Source: Metabacillus litoralis (GTDB lineage Bacteria > Bacillota > Bacilli > Bacillales > Bacillaceae). From it: DNA of 64,000 bases. The first letter of the stretch is position 1, and each line of letters begins with the position of its first letter. The notes beneath the pieces are model-generated. The model made no database searches and was not told the DNA's origin. It saw nothing but the letters and a program-made list of their open reading frames with translations. The stretch lies in contig NZ_CP033043.1 of NCBI RefSeq assembly GCF_003667825.1, positions 249,001 to 313,000 of the forward strand, in the 5' to 3' direction. Shown piece by piece: positions 17,366 through 26,126 of the stretch. Position numbers and translations under genes: made by a program.

Positions 17366-17383
17366 TATAACATGATCAGTTCT

Positions 17384-17411
17384 GCATACACATAATATTT
17401 AATGTGTATGC
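17384..17411. promoter_or_regulatory. Perfect 10-bp inverted repeat upstream of malL
   Basis: GCATACACAT and ATGTGTATGC flank an AT-only spacer AATATTTA, 72 bases before the malL start. It differs from the MalR-like sites, so either a second regulator binds here or it forms a leader hairpin. Confidence 0.45.
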
Positions 17412-17483
17412 CTCAAGATAATGGAGAAAAAACTAGGAAAATGAACAGTACAGAAAATTAATTCGCATAAGAGAGGAAGTAAC

Positions 17484-19157
17484 ATGAACAAGATATGGTG
17501 GAAAGAAGCGGTTGCCTACCAGGTGTATCCTAGAAGCTTTATGGATTCAAATGGTGATGGAATTGGTGATCTTCAAGGAATGATTTCAAAATTAGATTAT
17601 ATTAAAGATTTAGGAATAGATGTTATATGGATTTGCCCAATGTATAAATCGCCTAATGATGATAATGGCTATGATATTAGTGATTATCAAGACATTATGG
17701 AAGACTTCGGAACGATGGATGACTTTGATCAGTTGTTAAAAGAAGTTCATAGCCGAGGGATGAAATTAATAATCGATTTAGTTATTAACCACACAAGTGA
17801 TGAGCATCCTTGGTTTATTGAATCACGCACATCTAAAAATAGTGAAAAACGTGATTGGTATATTTGGAGAGATGGTGTAGGCGGAAAAGAGCCGAATAAC
17901 TGGGAGAGTATTTTTAGTGGTTCAGCATGGGAATATGATGAAAAAACAGAGCAATATTATATGCATATTTTTTCAACAAAACAACCGGACTTAAACTGGA
18001 GAAATCCTGAAGTTCGTCATGCCCTATACGATATGGTCAACTGGTGGCTTGATAAAGGAATAGATGGTTTCCGTGTTGATGCAATTAGTCATATTAATAA
18101 AGAAGAAGGATTAAAGGATATGCCAAATCCAGAAGGACTAAAGTATGTTCCTTCTTTTGATAAGCATATGAACGTTAAAGGCATCCATACCTACCTGCAA
18201 GAATTAAAAGAAGAAACGTTTTCGAAATATGACATCATGACTGTTGGTGAAGCAAATGGAGTCAAAGTCGAAGATCACGAAGATTTAGATCAATGGGTTG
18301 GAACGGAAAATGGTAAATTCAATATGGTGTTTCAATTTGAGCATTTATCATTATGGAACGCAACAAAAGAGAATAGCTTAGATATTTTAGGGTTAAAAAA
18401 CGTTCTAACAAAGTGGCAAAAAACTCTCGAAAATAACGGATGGAATGCTCTTTTTATAGAAAATCATGACCAGCCACGCCGTGTTTCAACTTGGGGAAAT
18501 GATAAGGAATACTGGTATGAGAGCGCTACGGCACTTGGTGCTATGTACTTCCTCATGCAGGGAACTCCTTTTATTTATCAAGGACAAGAAATTGGGATGA
18601 CAAATGTGAAGTTCAACTCGATTGAGGAATATAACGATGTAGCCGATCGAAATATGTACCGAATTAAGCGTGAAGAAGGCGTTCCGCATGAAGAGATCAT
18701 GGAAGTAATCTGGTCATCCAGTCGTGATAACTCAAGAACCCCGATGCAATGGTCCTCCGAGCAAAATGCAGGCTTTACAACAGGAACACCATGGCTTGGT
18801 GTAAATAAAAACTACCGTCATATTAATGTTGAAGTACAACAACAAGACGAAGGATCTGTTCTACATTTTTATAAGAAAATGATCAAGGTTAAAAAGGAAA
18901 ATGATGTGTTTACGTATGGAGCATATGATTTAATCTTAGAAGATCATTCTCAAATTTTTGCTTACACCCGAACGCTAGAGAATGAAAAAGTTGTTATTCT
19001 CACAAACCTTACGGGAGACTCGGCAACTTGGGAAGAAGATCTAGAATTTAATGTTGAATCAAATCAATTGCTTCTTTCCAATTATGAAGTGAAGCAACAT
19101 CAAGCAATATCAAAATTTGAACTAAGACCTTATGAAACAAGGGTTTATTGGGTTTAA
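17484..19157 (+). CDS. malL: Oligo-1,6-glucosidase / alpha-glucosidase (GH13)
   Basis: A 557-residue GH13 enzyme. The four conserved regions are present: DLVINHTS near residue 98, GFRVDAISH with nucleophile Asp199, TVGEANG with acid/base Glu256, and ENHDQPR with Asp329. These positions agree closely with Bacillus oligo-1,6-glucosidase (Asp199, Glu255, Asp329). It has no signal peptide, so it hydrolyses imported isomaltose-, panose-, sucrose- or maltose-type sugars in the cytoplasm. ATG 17484 follows GAGAGGAAG. It lies downstream of the importer and its LacI regulator. The DGxxD calcium-site pattern DSNGDGIGD is intact. Confidence 0.93.
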   Translation: MNKIWWKEAVAYQVYPRSFMDSNGDGIGDLQGMISKLDYIKDLGIDVIWICPMYKSPNDDNGYDISDYQDIMEDFGTMDDFDQLLKEVHSRGMKLIIDLVINHTSDEHPWFIESRTSKNSEKRDWYIWRDGVGGKEPNNWESIFSGSAWEYDEKTEQYYMHIFSTKQPDLNWRNPEVRHALYDMVNWWLDKGIDGFRVDAISHINKEEGLKDMPNPEGLKYVPSFDKHMNVKGIHTYLQELKEETFSKYDIMTVGEANGVKVEDHEDLDQWVGTENGKFNMVFQFEHLSLWNATKENSLDILGLKNVLTKWQKTLENNGWNALFIENHDQPRRVSTWGNDKEYWYESATALGAMYFLMQGTPFIYQGQEIGMTNVKFNSIEEYNDVADRNMYRIKREEGVPHEEIMEVIWSSSRDNSRTPMQWSSEQNAGFTTGTPWLGVNKNYRHINVEVQQQDEGSVLHFYKKMIKVKKENDVFTYGAYDLILEDHSQIFAYTRTLENEKVVILTNLTGDSATWEEDLEFNVESNQLLLSNYEVKQHQAISKFELRPYETRVYWV

Positions 19158-19166
19158 TGTTTAATG

Positions 19167-19199
19167 AAGGCATATTACTTTTAGTGATATGCCTTTTTT
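19167..19199 (+). terminator. Rho-independent terminator after malL
   Basis: AAGGCATATTAC pairs with GTGATATGCCTT (one G-T pair) around TTTTA, followed by six T. Confidence 0.9.
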
Positions 19200-19220
19200 A
19201 ATTCATTTAGTAAATTATGG

Positions 19221-19270
19221 TTGTAAAACTAATGGGGTTAGTTTATCATAAAACTAATAATGTTAGTTTT
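19221..19270 (+). promoter_or_regulatory. Promoter with two TetR-type operators for metallo-hydrolase/TetR operon
   Basis: -35 TTGTAA (19221-19226) and -10 TATCAT (19244-19249) are 17 bases apart. Operator 1, AAACTAATGGGGTTAGTTT (19226-19244), fills the spacer with perfect 7-bp arms. Operator 2 (19250-19270) has arms AAAACTAA / TTAGTTTT around TAATG directly downstream. The dyads are 25 bp centre to centre. This is the arrangement expected for autorepression by the TetR protein encoded at 20044. Confidence 0.75.
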
Positions 19271-19301
19271 AATGCTAATTTAGTAAGGGAGAGGGATCGT
19301 A

Positions 19302-20015
19302 ATGAAGGTAACAAAGATAGGGAATGTTTATCAATTAACGTTTTTACCAGGCTTCTTTCCGGTAAACTGCTATGTGATTGAAGAAGGTTCAAGCCTTACA
19401 CTAATAGATACAGGGCTTCCTAATAGTTATAAAGGGATTGTTAAGATAATTAATACCGTCGGTAAGCCACTTAAAAATATTATGCTAACACATGCTCACG
19501 GAGATCATGTTGGCTCCTTAGTTGAATTGAAAAATCAATTTCCAGACATACCTATTTCTGTTTCAGAACGTGACAGCCGATTATTAAGAGGTGACACATC
19601 TATAGATAAAGATGAGCCGCAAGCTCCTATAAAAGGTGGTATTCCAAAGGATATTAATTTAGTTCCTGAACAGCTTTTAAAGGAAGGAGATCAAATTGGC
19701 TCCTTAGTTGTTATTACAACACCTGGGCACACACCTGGCTCTATTTCCTTTTTTGATACGCGTGATCAAGCAGTTATTGCGGGAGATGCCCTTCAAACTA
19801 GAGGAGGAATTGCAGTAAGTGGTCAGATACGTCCGTTTTTTCCGTTTCCGGCAATGGCTACATGGCACAAAGAAACAGCTCTTGAAAGTGTGAAAAAGAT
19901 TAAAGCATTACAGCCAAGTTTACTTGCCGTAGGTCACGGTGAAATGATTGAAAATCCAGCAGAATCTATCCAGCTTGCTATTGATCAAGCAGAAAAGAAA
20001 TTAGTAACAAATTAA
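19302..20015 (+). CDS. MBL-fold metallo-hydrolase
   Basis: A 237-residue metallo-beta-lactamase-fold protein. Zinc ligands are visible: THAHGDHVG near residue 63, TPGHTPGS near 144, AGDAL near 162 and GHGE near 210. Family functions range from lactonases and thioesterases to glyoxalase II; none can be chosen here. ATG 19302 follows GGGAGAGGGA. It is the first gene of a two-gene operon with a TetR regulator, under two palindromic operators, suggesting an inducible detoxification or lactone-hydrolysing role (inference). Confidence 0.85.
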   Translation: MKVTKIGNVYQLTFLPGFFPVNCYVIEEGSSLTLIDTGLPNSYKGIVKIINTVGKPLKNIMLTHAHGDHVGSLVELKNQFPDIPISVSERDSRLLRGDTSIDKDEPQAPIKGGIPKDINLVPEQLLKEGDQIGSLVVITTPGHTPGSISFFDTRDQAVIAGDALQTRGGIAVSGQIRPFFPFPAMATWHKETALESVKKIKALQPSLLAVGHGEMIENPAESIQLAIDQAEKKLVTN

Positions 20016-20043
20016 GAAAGAATGGAAAGGTAGAGATGCACGA

Positions 20044-20616
20044 ATGCCTAGAATGGGACTTGACTTACAAACAATTTTACAAGCTGCAGCAGAAATAGCA
20101 GATGAACAAGGAATAGAGGCCGTTACGCTAGCAACATTGGCTAAAAAACTTAATGTTCGTTCTCCGTCCTTATATAATCATATCGAAGGGTTAACAGGAC
20201 TTCGAAAAAAATTAGCTGTTCATGGTATGGAGTTACTCTATAACAAGCTAGCCGAAGCTGCAATTGGGCGGTCACAGGATGATGCTGTTCATAGTGTGGC
20301 CGATGCATATATTGCATTTGCACGTAAACACCCAGGACTTTATGAATTAACATTAAATGCATCAGATCCAGATGACCACGACATTCAATTAGCAGGGAAA
20401 CGAATTGTTGACTTAACCGTTCAAGTATTAAATGGGTATGGACTTGAAAATGATGAAGTCATCCATGCTGTACGAGGTATTCGTAGTATATTACACGGCT
20501 TCTCCTCACTCGAACATAAGGGTGGATTCGGTTTACCTCTTGATCTTGATCATAGTCTTCATTTATTAATTGATAGTTTTTTAGCTGGTATTCATAAAAT
20601 GAAAAACGGGGGATAA
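20044..20616 (+). CDS. TetR/AcrR-family transcriptional regulator
   Basis: A 190-residue regulator with the TetR helix-turn-helix (GIEAVTLATLAKKLNVRSPS, LYNHIEG) at residues 20-50 and a C-terminal WHG-type ligand/dimer domain (HSVADAYIAFARKHPGLYEL near 82). It begins 28 bases after the metallo-hydrolase stop. The ribosome site is weak (GGAAAGG, 14 bases away), suggesting low expression; ATG 20053 is an alternative start. The paired AAACTAA-N5-TTAGTTT sites at 19226-19270 are its probable operators. Confidence 0.85.
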   Translation: MPRMGLDLQTILQAAAEIADEQGIEAVTLATLAKKLNVRSPSLYNHIEGLTGLRKKLAVHGMELLYNKLAEAAIGRSQDDAVHSVADAYIAFARKHPGLYELTLNASDPDDHDIQLAGKRIVDLTVQVLNGYGLENDEVIHAVRGIRSILHGFSSLEHKGGFGLPLDLDHSLHLLIDSFLAGIHKMKNGG

Positions 20617-20646
20617 GTTGTTAGAGATGGCAAAAAGTAAAATCAT

Positions 20647-20795
20647 AATCGAAGATAAGAGTCCGAAAAAGAAATCGTAGATAAATATGAGTAATCGAAG
20701 ATAAAAGCTTAAAAATCGTAGATAAATTTGAATAATCGAAGATAAAAGTTTAATAATCGAAGATAAACTTCCAAAAATCTAAGATAAACATGATG
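20647..20795. repeat. Short tandem array of ~21-bp AATCGAAGATAAA words
   Basis: AATCGWAGATAAA or a variant starts at 20647, 20673, 20693, 20714, 20734, 20755 and 20776. The last six units have a spacing of 20-21 bp, mean 20.6. The variable tail alternates between types such as AGCTTAAA and TATGAGT. It is non-coding, between the TetR gene and the MATE gene. The next 170 bases hold no gene but include the palindrome at 20864. Confidence 0.85.
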
Positions 20796-20863
20796 TTCAT
20801 CATTTTTTCAATAGTCTTAAAGTGAAAATTCAAACCGAAACTTCCTCTTGAGCCTCAAATCAT

Positions 20864-20877
20864 ACCTTGTGCAAGGT
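20864..20877. promoter_or_regulatory. Palindrome upstream of MATE gene
   Basis: ACCTTGTGCAAGGT has perfect 6-bp arms around TG, 88 bases before the MATE start. The compact dyad resembles MerR-family operators, but no MerR gene is visible, so the binding protein is unknown. Confidence 0.35.
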
Positions 20878-20965
20878 GACAAAGGTCTGTGATAACATAA
20901 AAGCAATCAAAAAGTGAATAGTAGTAGTATTCTAATATTCACTCTCGAGGGGAAGTTAGTAAATA

Positions 20966-22318
20966 ATGAAGCAACAGCATGATTTTACAAACGGAAATAT
21001 TGTTAAACAAATATGGATTTTTTCACTTCCAATTATGCTGACAAACTTATTGCAGGTTTCTTATCAATTTATCGACAGCTTATGGGTGGGAAATTTACTC
21101 GGTGCCACTGCATTAGGTGCGATTGCTGTTTCGGGCACAGTCATTTTTACGATTTTATCGTTTATTATCGGCATAAATAATGCTACATTGACCATTCTTT
21201 CTCAACAAAAAGGGAAGCAAAATGAAGCAGGATTAAAAAACTATATTAATGCCTTTATCGTTGTCTTGACAGCTATGGCGGCTTTGTTGGGTATAATCGG
21301 CTTCATTCTATCTGAAAAGATTTTAACATGGCTTTCAACACCACCGGCAATGATTCCGGAAGCAACTGCTTATCTCCAAATTAATTTTATTGGAATACTT
21401 TTTCTGTTTGGTTATAACTTTATTAGCACCGTTTTAAGAGCATTAGGAGATAGTAAAACACCGATTCGATATGTCATGATTGCTGTGATATTAAATGCAG
21501 TGTTAGATCCACTTTTCTTGTATGTGTTTGATATGGGAATTGAGGGAGCTGCGTATGCAACGATTTTATCTCAGGGGATTTCATTTATATATGGTGTTTT
21601 TGACGCAATAAAAAGAGGATTAGTTCCGTTTATTTTTCCTAAGTTGCCTACAGTTGATGAAGTGGCAACGATTATGAAGCTAGGGTTACCTTCAGGATTG
21701 CAAATGACTGTCATATCAGCGGGTGTGATGGCAATCATGAGTGTTGTTAACTCATTTGGAAGTGATGTTGTAGCAGGCTTTGGTGCTGCACAACGGTTAG
21801 ACAGTGTGATTATGCTGCCGGCAATGGCACTTGGAACAGCTGTAAACAGTATGGCAGGTCAAAATATTGGGGCCAATAAATGGAGCCGTGTTCACGATAT
21901 AGCAAAATATGGTGTTTTATTTAATTTGTTTATTATGATTGCGATCAGTACAATCGTATTTGTTTGTGCAGAAATGGCAGTTAGACTTTTTATCGATGAA
22001 CAAGATGCTTTACAATTCGGAAAAGAATATTTACGTATCATTGCCTTTTTCTACCCATTTTTAGGTATTAATTTTATCCTAAATGGCATTGTGAGGGCTG
22101 CAGGCGCCATGTTCCAGGTACTTGTATTAAACATTATTTCCTTTTGGATACTACGATACCCGCTTTCATATCTTTGCTCCTTATGGCTGGGTGACAAGGG
22201 AATTGCCGTTGGAATGGGGCTTAGCTTTGTGATAAGCAGTGTGATTGCTTTTGGATATTATAAGTTTGGGAAATGGAATAAAATTGAACTGGAGCCTTCA
22301 AGAGCAGCTCATAAATAA
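20966..22318 (+). CDS. MATE-family multidrug efflux transporter
   Basis: A 450-residue membrane protein with 12 predicted hydrophobic segments and internal two-fold repetition typical of MATE exporters; the N-terminus reads NGNIVKQIWIFSLPIMLTNL and the first helix pair contains QFIDSLWVGNLLGATALGAI in parts. MATE proteins expel cationic drugs or metabolites in exchange for Na+ or H+. ATG 20966 follows GAGGGGA at a rather long 13 bases. It is a single-gene unit, preceded by a repeat array and a palindrome. Confidence 0.88.
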   Translation: MKQQHDFTNGNIVKQIWIFSLPIMLTNLLQVSYQFIDSLWVGNLLGATALGAIAVSGTVIFTILSFIIGINNATLTILSQQKGKQNEAGLKNYINAFIVVLTAMAALLGIIGFILSEKILTWLSTPPAMIPEATAYLQINFIGILFLFGYNFISTVLRALGDSKTPIRYVMIAVILNAVLDPLFLYVFDMGIEGAAYATILSQGISFIYGVFDAIKRGLVPFIFPKLPTVDEVATIMKLGLPSGLQMTVISAGVMAIMSVVNSFGSDVVAGFGAAQRLDSVIMLPAMALGTAVNSMAGQNIGANKWSRVHDIAKYGVLFNLFIMIAISTIVFVCAEMAVRLFIDEQDALQFGKEYLRIIAFFYPFLGINFILNGIVRAAGAMFQVLVLNIISFWILRYPLSYLCSLWLGDKGIAVGMGLSFVISSVIAFGYYKFGKWNKIELEPSRAAHK

Positions 22319-22330
22319 TTCATCTTAATC

Positions 22331-22359
22331 TTGACACCACGAAAAATACTCGGCATAAT
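22331..22359 (+). promoter_or_regulatory. Sigma-A promoter of T-box/proBA transcript
   Basis: TTGACA (22331-22336), 17-base spacer, CATAAT (22354-22359). It lies about 30 bases before the first T-box helix. Confidence 0.75.
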
Positions 22360-22385
22360 AAATTAAAATAAAATGGAACGTTATA

Positions 22386-22617
22386 AAAAGAGGACCAGTA
22401 TGCGGGGACTTATCAATTCAGAGAGTGAAGTTTAGTAGCTGAAAGACTTCATATTGAAAAGCCGCAGAACCTACCTCTTGAGTCCTGTGCAAACATAGGC
22501 GCATCCCTAGCGTTATAGGGTTAAGTGGGATGTTGAAAAAACATCCAATCAAGGTGGTACCACGGAAGCAAAGCTCCTTTCGTCCTTATTATATAGGGAT
22601 GATTGGGGCTTTTTTGT
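22386..22617 (+). ncRNA. T-box riboswitch (tRNA-Pro) controlling proBA
   Basis: The leader contains the T-box sequence AAGGTGGTACCACGG at 22551-22565, followed by an intrinsic terminator (AAGCTCC to GGGGCTTTTTT, 22570-22617). Stem I spans about 22388-22487. Its specifier region reads GAACCTACC, giving codon CCT (22470-22472) for proline. When uncharged tRNA-Pro binds, the antiterminator should form and proBA be transcribed. Proline T-boxes in front of proBA are known in Bacillus. Confidence 0.93.
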
Positions 22618-22724
22618 ACGATCATAAAGTATAAAAATTTTCTGTGCGATAATGCTTTCGTCATTAGGAATTGGTGATAAGCTAAGTTTTTCTAATTGAA
22701 CGAAGAGAAGTGGAGGAGAAGAAC

Positions 22725-23822
22725 ATGGAAAAAAAGCGAATTGTTGTCAAAATCGGAAGCAGCTCTTTGACAAACTCAAAGGGGCAAATTGATCACGAAA
22801 AGTTTACTGATCATGTTCAAGCTGTCGCAGCATTACGTGAGGAAGGGCATGAGGTATTATTAGTTTCATCAGGTGCAGTTGCAGCCGGCTTTGCTCGTTT
22901 AGGTTACCCAACTCGTCCGTCCACGTTAAAGGGAAAACAAGCTGCTGCAGCTGTAGGCCAAAGCTTGCTTGTTCAATCTTATATTGAGCAATTTAGTCAA
23001 TTTAACATTGTTCCAGCCCAAATTCTTCTTACTCGAAAAGATTTCTCAAAACAAGAGCGTTATAAAAATGCCTATGCAACTTTAACAGAGTTGTTAGAAC
23101 GAGGGATATTACCGATCATTAATGAAAATGATACGGTTTCAGTTGAGGAGCTTACCTTTGGTGACAATGATATGCTTTCCGCACTCGTTAGCGGGTTAAT
23201 CCATGCAGATCAGCTTATTATCTTAACTGATATTAACGGACTGTATGATGCGAATCCTACTAAACATCCTGATGCCAAAAGAATTGACTTTCTATCAGAA
23301 GTAACTGATGAGATGCTTAGTGCTGCTGGTGGCTCAGGTTCTAAAGTGGGCACAGGTGGAATGAAATCAAAACTAATGGCAGCCAAAACAGCGATATCAC
23401 TTGGTGTTCAGGTATTTATTGGATTAGGTAAAGGGAAAACCAAGCTTGTAGATATTATCGACGGACAAGGAAATGGTACTTACATTGGTAAGGCTGGATT
23501 GCAATCGATTAATAACAGTCGTCAATGGATCGCTTTCCATTCTGAAATATCCGGTACCATTTATGTTGATAAAGGTGCTGAGGATGCCTTGCTTTATAAA
23601 GGAAAAAGTCTTCTCCCTGCAGGTATTTACGATATTAAAGGGACTTTTCAAAAAAATGAAGTTGTTGAAGTAGTCGGCCCAAATGGCTTACTTGGTAAGG
23701 GAGAGGTTCTTTTTTCATCAGGTGAGTTAAAAGCAGCAATGGGAAAAAGAAGTGAGGAACTAAGTAAAGATGTATTATCTTCTATTGTAGTTATTCACAG
23801 AAATAAATGGGTAAAAGCATAG
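22725..23822 (+). CDS. proB: Glutamate 5-kinase
   Basis: A 365-residue enzyme for the first step of proline synthesis, ATP-dependent phosphorylation of glutamate. The amino-acid kinase domain begins [13 protein letters not shown], with VSSGAVAAG near residue 45 and [11 protein letters not shown] near 137. The C-terminal part from about residue 275 is a PUA domain. ATG 22725 follows GGAGGAG; an upstream GTG at 22710 overlaps that site and is unlikely. The proline T-box lies upstream, and proA follows after 13 bases. Confidence 0.95.
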   Translation: MEKKRIVVKIGSSSLTNSKGQIDHEKFTDHVQAVAALREEGHEVLLVSSGAVAAGFARLGYPTRPSTLKGKQAAAAVGQSLLVQSYIEQFSQFNIVPAQILLTRKDFSKQERYKNAYATLTELLERGILPIINENDTVSVEELTFGDNDMLSALVSGLIHADQLIILTDINGLYDANPTKHPDAKRIDFLSEVTDEMLSAAGGSGSKVGTGGMKSKLMAAKTAISLGVQVFIGLGKGKTKLVDIIDGQGNGTYIGKAGLQSINNSRQWIAFHSEISGTIYVDKGAEDALLYKGKSLLPAGIYDIKGTFQKNEVVEVVGPNGLLGKGEVLFSSGELKAAMGKRSEELSKDVLSSIVVIHRNKWVKA

Positions 23823-23835
23823 GGAGGTTGTAAAA

Positions 23836-25083
23836 ATGGGTGAGGTTTTAGTGAAGGGGAAAGCGGCAAAGGAAGCTAGCTTTGCATTGGTTGATATTTC
23901 AACAGAGGAAAAAAATGAAGCATTATCTAAAATTGCCGATCAACTAATTTTAGATCAAGGTTTTATTATTGAAGAAAATAAGAAAGATCTTGAAGCAGGG
24001 AAGCAAAATGGATTAAATGATAGTGTGTTAGATAGAATTATGTTGAATGAAAAACGAATCGGTGATATGGCTGAGGCAATTCGTTTATTAATTGAGCTGA
24101 AAGATCCGGTTGGCGAAACGATTGAAACAATTGAAAAAGAAAACGGTCTGCGTATAAAGAAAAATCGAGTACCAATTGGTGTGATTGGGATGATTTATGA
24201 AGCAAGACCAAATGTAACTGTTGATGCAGCTACGTTGACATTGAAAACAGGGAATGCAGTCATTTTACGAGGCAGCTCTTCAGCTAGCTTTTCAAATCAA
24301 GCCTTAATGAAATCAATTCATAAAGCGCTTGAAAAAAGTAATGTTCCAATTAATGCGATACAACTTATTGAAGACACAAGTAGAGAAACAGCAAAAGAGC
24401 TTTTTCATCTTAAAGAATATTTAGATGTTCTTATTCCACGTGGAGGAAAAAATCTAATTGATACAGTCGTGAGAGAAGCAACCGTACCTGTATTAGAAAC
24501 AGGCGCTGGAAACTGTCATGTGTTTATCGATGAAACTGCTGATTATCAAATGGCTGAAAACATTGTAGTGAATGGTAAAACTCAACGTCCGTCTGTATGT
24601 AATGCAATCGAAACAATCTTAATAGAAGAAAAGTGGTTTGAACAGTACGGGAAAAATCTTTTAGAAAAGTTGGCTGAGCTTGAGGTTGAAATTTATGGGG
24701 ATGAGGCTGTTCAAAGTGCCTTTACCTCTGCGAAACTAGCTACAGAAGAAGACTGGTATACAGAATATCTTGCATTATCAGTAAGTGTGAAGGTTATAAA
24801 AAATGTGGACGAGGCGATTTCTCATATTAATAAATATGGAACAAATCATTCAGAAGCAATTGTGACAAAAAAACAGGAAAATGCAACAAAGTTTCTTAAT
24901 AGAGTGGATGCTGCAGCTGTTTACCATAACGCTTCAACACGTTTTACAGACGGATCTGAATTTGGTTATGGTGCAGAAATTGGAATCAGTACTCAAAAAT
25001 TACATGCCAGAGGCCCTATGGGGTTACAAGCATTAACATCTAGTAAGTTTTTTGTTTATGGTACAGGTCAGGTTCGGAATTAA
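23836..25083 (+). CDS. proA: Glutamate-5-semialdehyde dehydrogenase (gamma-glutamyl phosphate reductase)
   Basis: A 415-residue aldehyde-dehydrogenase-fold enzyme, the normal ProA length. It reduces gamma-glutamyl phosphate with NADPH in the second step of proline synthesis. Visible motifs: [11 protein letters not shown] near residue 119, [13 protein letters not shown] near 143, and catalytic Cys255 in [10 protein letters not shown]. The AGGGAGG site precedes the ATG. It is cotranscribed with proB from the T-box promoter and ends in a hairpin. Confidence 0.96.
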   Translation: MGEVLVKGKAAKEASFALVDISTEEKNEALSKIADQLILDQGFIIEENKKDLEAGKQNGLNDSVLDRIMLNEKRIGDMAEAIRLLIELKDPVGETIETIEKENGLRIKKNRVPIGVIGMIYEARPNVTVDAATLTLKTGNAVILRGSSSASFSNQALMKSIHKALEKSNVPINAIQLIEDTSRETAKELFHLKEYLDVLIPRGGKNLIDTVVREATVPVLETGAGNCHVFIDETADYQMAENIVVNGKTQRPSVCNAIETILIEEKWFEQYGKNLLEKLAELEVEIYGDEAVQSAFTSAKLATEEDWYTEYLALSVSVKVIKNVDEAISHINKYGTNHSEAIVTKKQENATKFLNRVDAAAVYHNASTRFTDGSEFGYGAEIGISTQKLHARGPMGLQALTSSKFFVYGTGQVRN

Positions 25084-25090
25084 TAGAGCA

Positions 25091-25122
25091 AGAGGGTGCC
25101 TGAAAAAATGGCACCTCTTTTG
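25091..25122 (+). terminator. Terminator after proBA
   Basis: AGAGGGTGCC pairs with GGCACCTCT (one bulged G) around TGAAAAAAT, followed by TTT. It lies directly before the stop of the convergent dehydrogenase gene. Confidence 0.75.
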
Positions 25123-25125
25123 CTG

Positions 25126-25992
25126 TTATTTTGTATATTTAAAAAATCCTTCTCCCGTCTCAACACCAAGTTTACCTTTATCAATATATTCTTCTTTTAG
25201 GTGTTTAGCGAGCTTTGTATATTGCTCACTGCCAGTAGCCTCAGCTTTTCCTTGTGCAATATTATATGCCGTTTTAATTCCAACAACATCTAAAATAGCA
25301 AATGGTCCTTTTGGTGAACCAGTTGCGACCATCCATGTTTTATCAATTGTTTCTGGATCTGCCACTTCATTTACTAGCAGCATCTGAGCAGCCTCCAACA
25401 ATGGCACTAGTAACGAATTCAGTATATAGCCTGGTTGTTCTTTATGTAGTGGTAAAGCAACCATTTCAATTGCTTCTGCAAATTCAATCACTTGTTGAAA
25501 TACATTCATATCCGTGCCTGGATGTTTCATAATTTCTGCCGTGTTGTTTATCCAAATCTCATTAGCAAAATGTAAAGCCAAGAATTTTTCAGGTCGCCCA
25601 GTTGCTTCAGCAAACATACTTGGCAAAAGTGTGGAAGAATTTGTTGCAAAAATTGTTTTTTCAGGAGCCACTTTTCCTAGTTCTTTGTAAAAGTCATTTT
25701 TAATTTGCACAACTTCAGGTATGGCTTCAATAACTAAATCTGCATTTGCCACAGCTGTAGATAAATTAGAGCTAAACGAAATTCGGTCAAAAGCAACATT
25801 CACTTCTTCCTTAGATGCTCCTAAATCTTCTTGGTAACGTTGTGTTAATTTTAGTATTCTTTCTTTGGCTTGTTGAGTCGCCTCATCATTAATGTCATAA
25901 ACAAATACCTGAAAACCTTTATATGCTGTTTGATAAGCAATTTGACTTCCTAAAACTCCACCACCAGCAACTGTAATATGTTTGAAGTTCAT
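25126..25992 (-). CDS. 3-hydroxyacyl-CoA / 3-hydroxybutyryl-CoA dehydrogenase family protein
   Basis: A 288-residue protein with an N-terminal Rossmann domain (ITVAGGGVLGSQIAYQTAY) binding NAD and a C-terminal dimer/substrate domain starting near residue 185. The catalytic histidine is expected in LHFANEIW near residue 140, in place of the commoner HFFNP motif. That departure suggests a 3-hydroxyacyl-CoA dehydrogenase paralogue whose substrate may not be 3-hydroxybutyryl-CoA. The ATG follows AAAAGGAGGAG. Single-gene unit. Confidence 0.82.
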   Translation of the reverse strand: MNFKHITVAGGGVLGSQIAYQTAYKGFQVFVYDINDEATQQAKERILKLTQRYQEDLGASKEEVNVAFDRISFSSNLSTAVANADLVIEAIPEVVQIKNDFYKELGKVAPEKTIFATNSSTLLPSMFAEATGRPEKFLALHFANEIWINNTAEIMKHPGTDMNVFQQVIEFAEAIEMVALPLHKEQPGYILNSLLVPLLEAAQMLLVNEVADPETIDKTWMVATGSPKGPFAILDVVGIKTAYNIAQGKAEATGSEQYTKLAKHLKEEYIDKGKLGVETGEGFFKYTK

Positions 25993-26126
25993 CTTACTCC
26001 TCCTTTTTTCTAATACAATAGTCTATATATAGTATAAACAAAACTTGAAATAGGATGATATATTTGAGCAGTTTGTTCGCTGGGTGTATACTAAGCAAAT
26101 AACTCAATTGCATGAGGGGGAACAGT

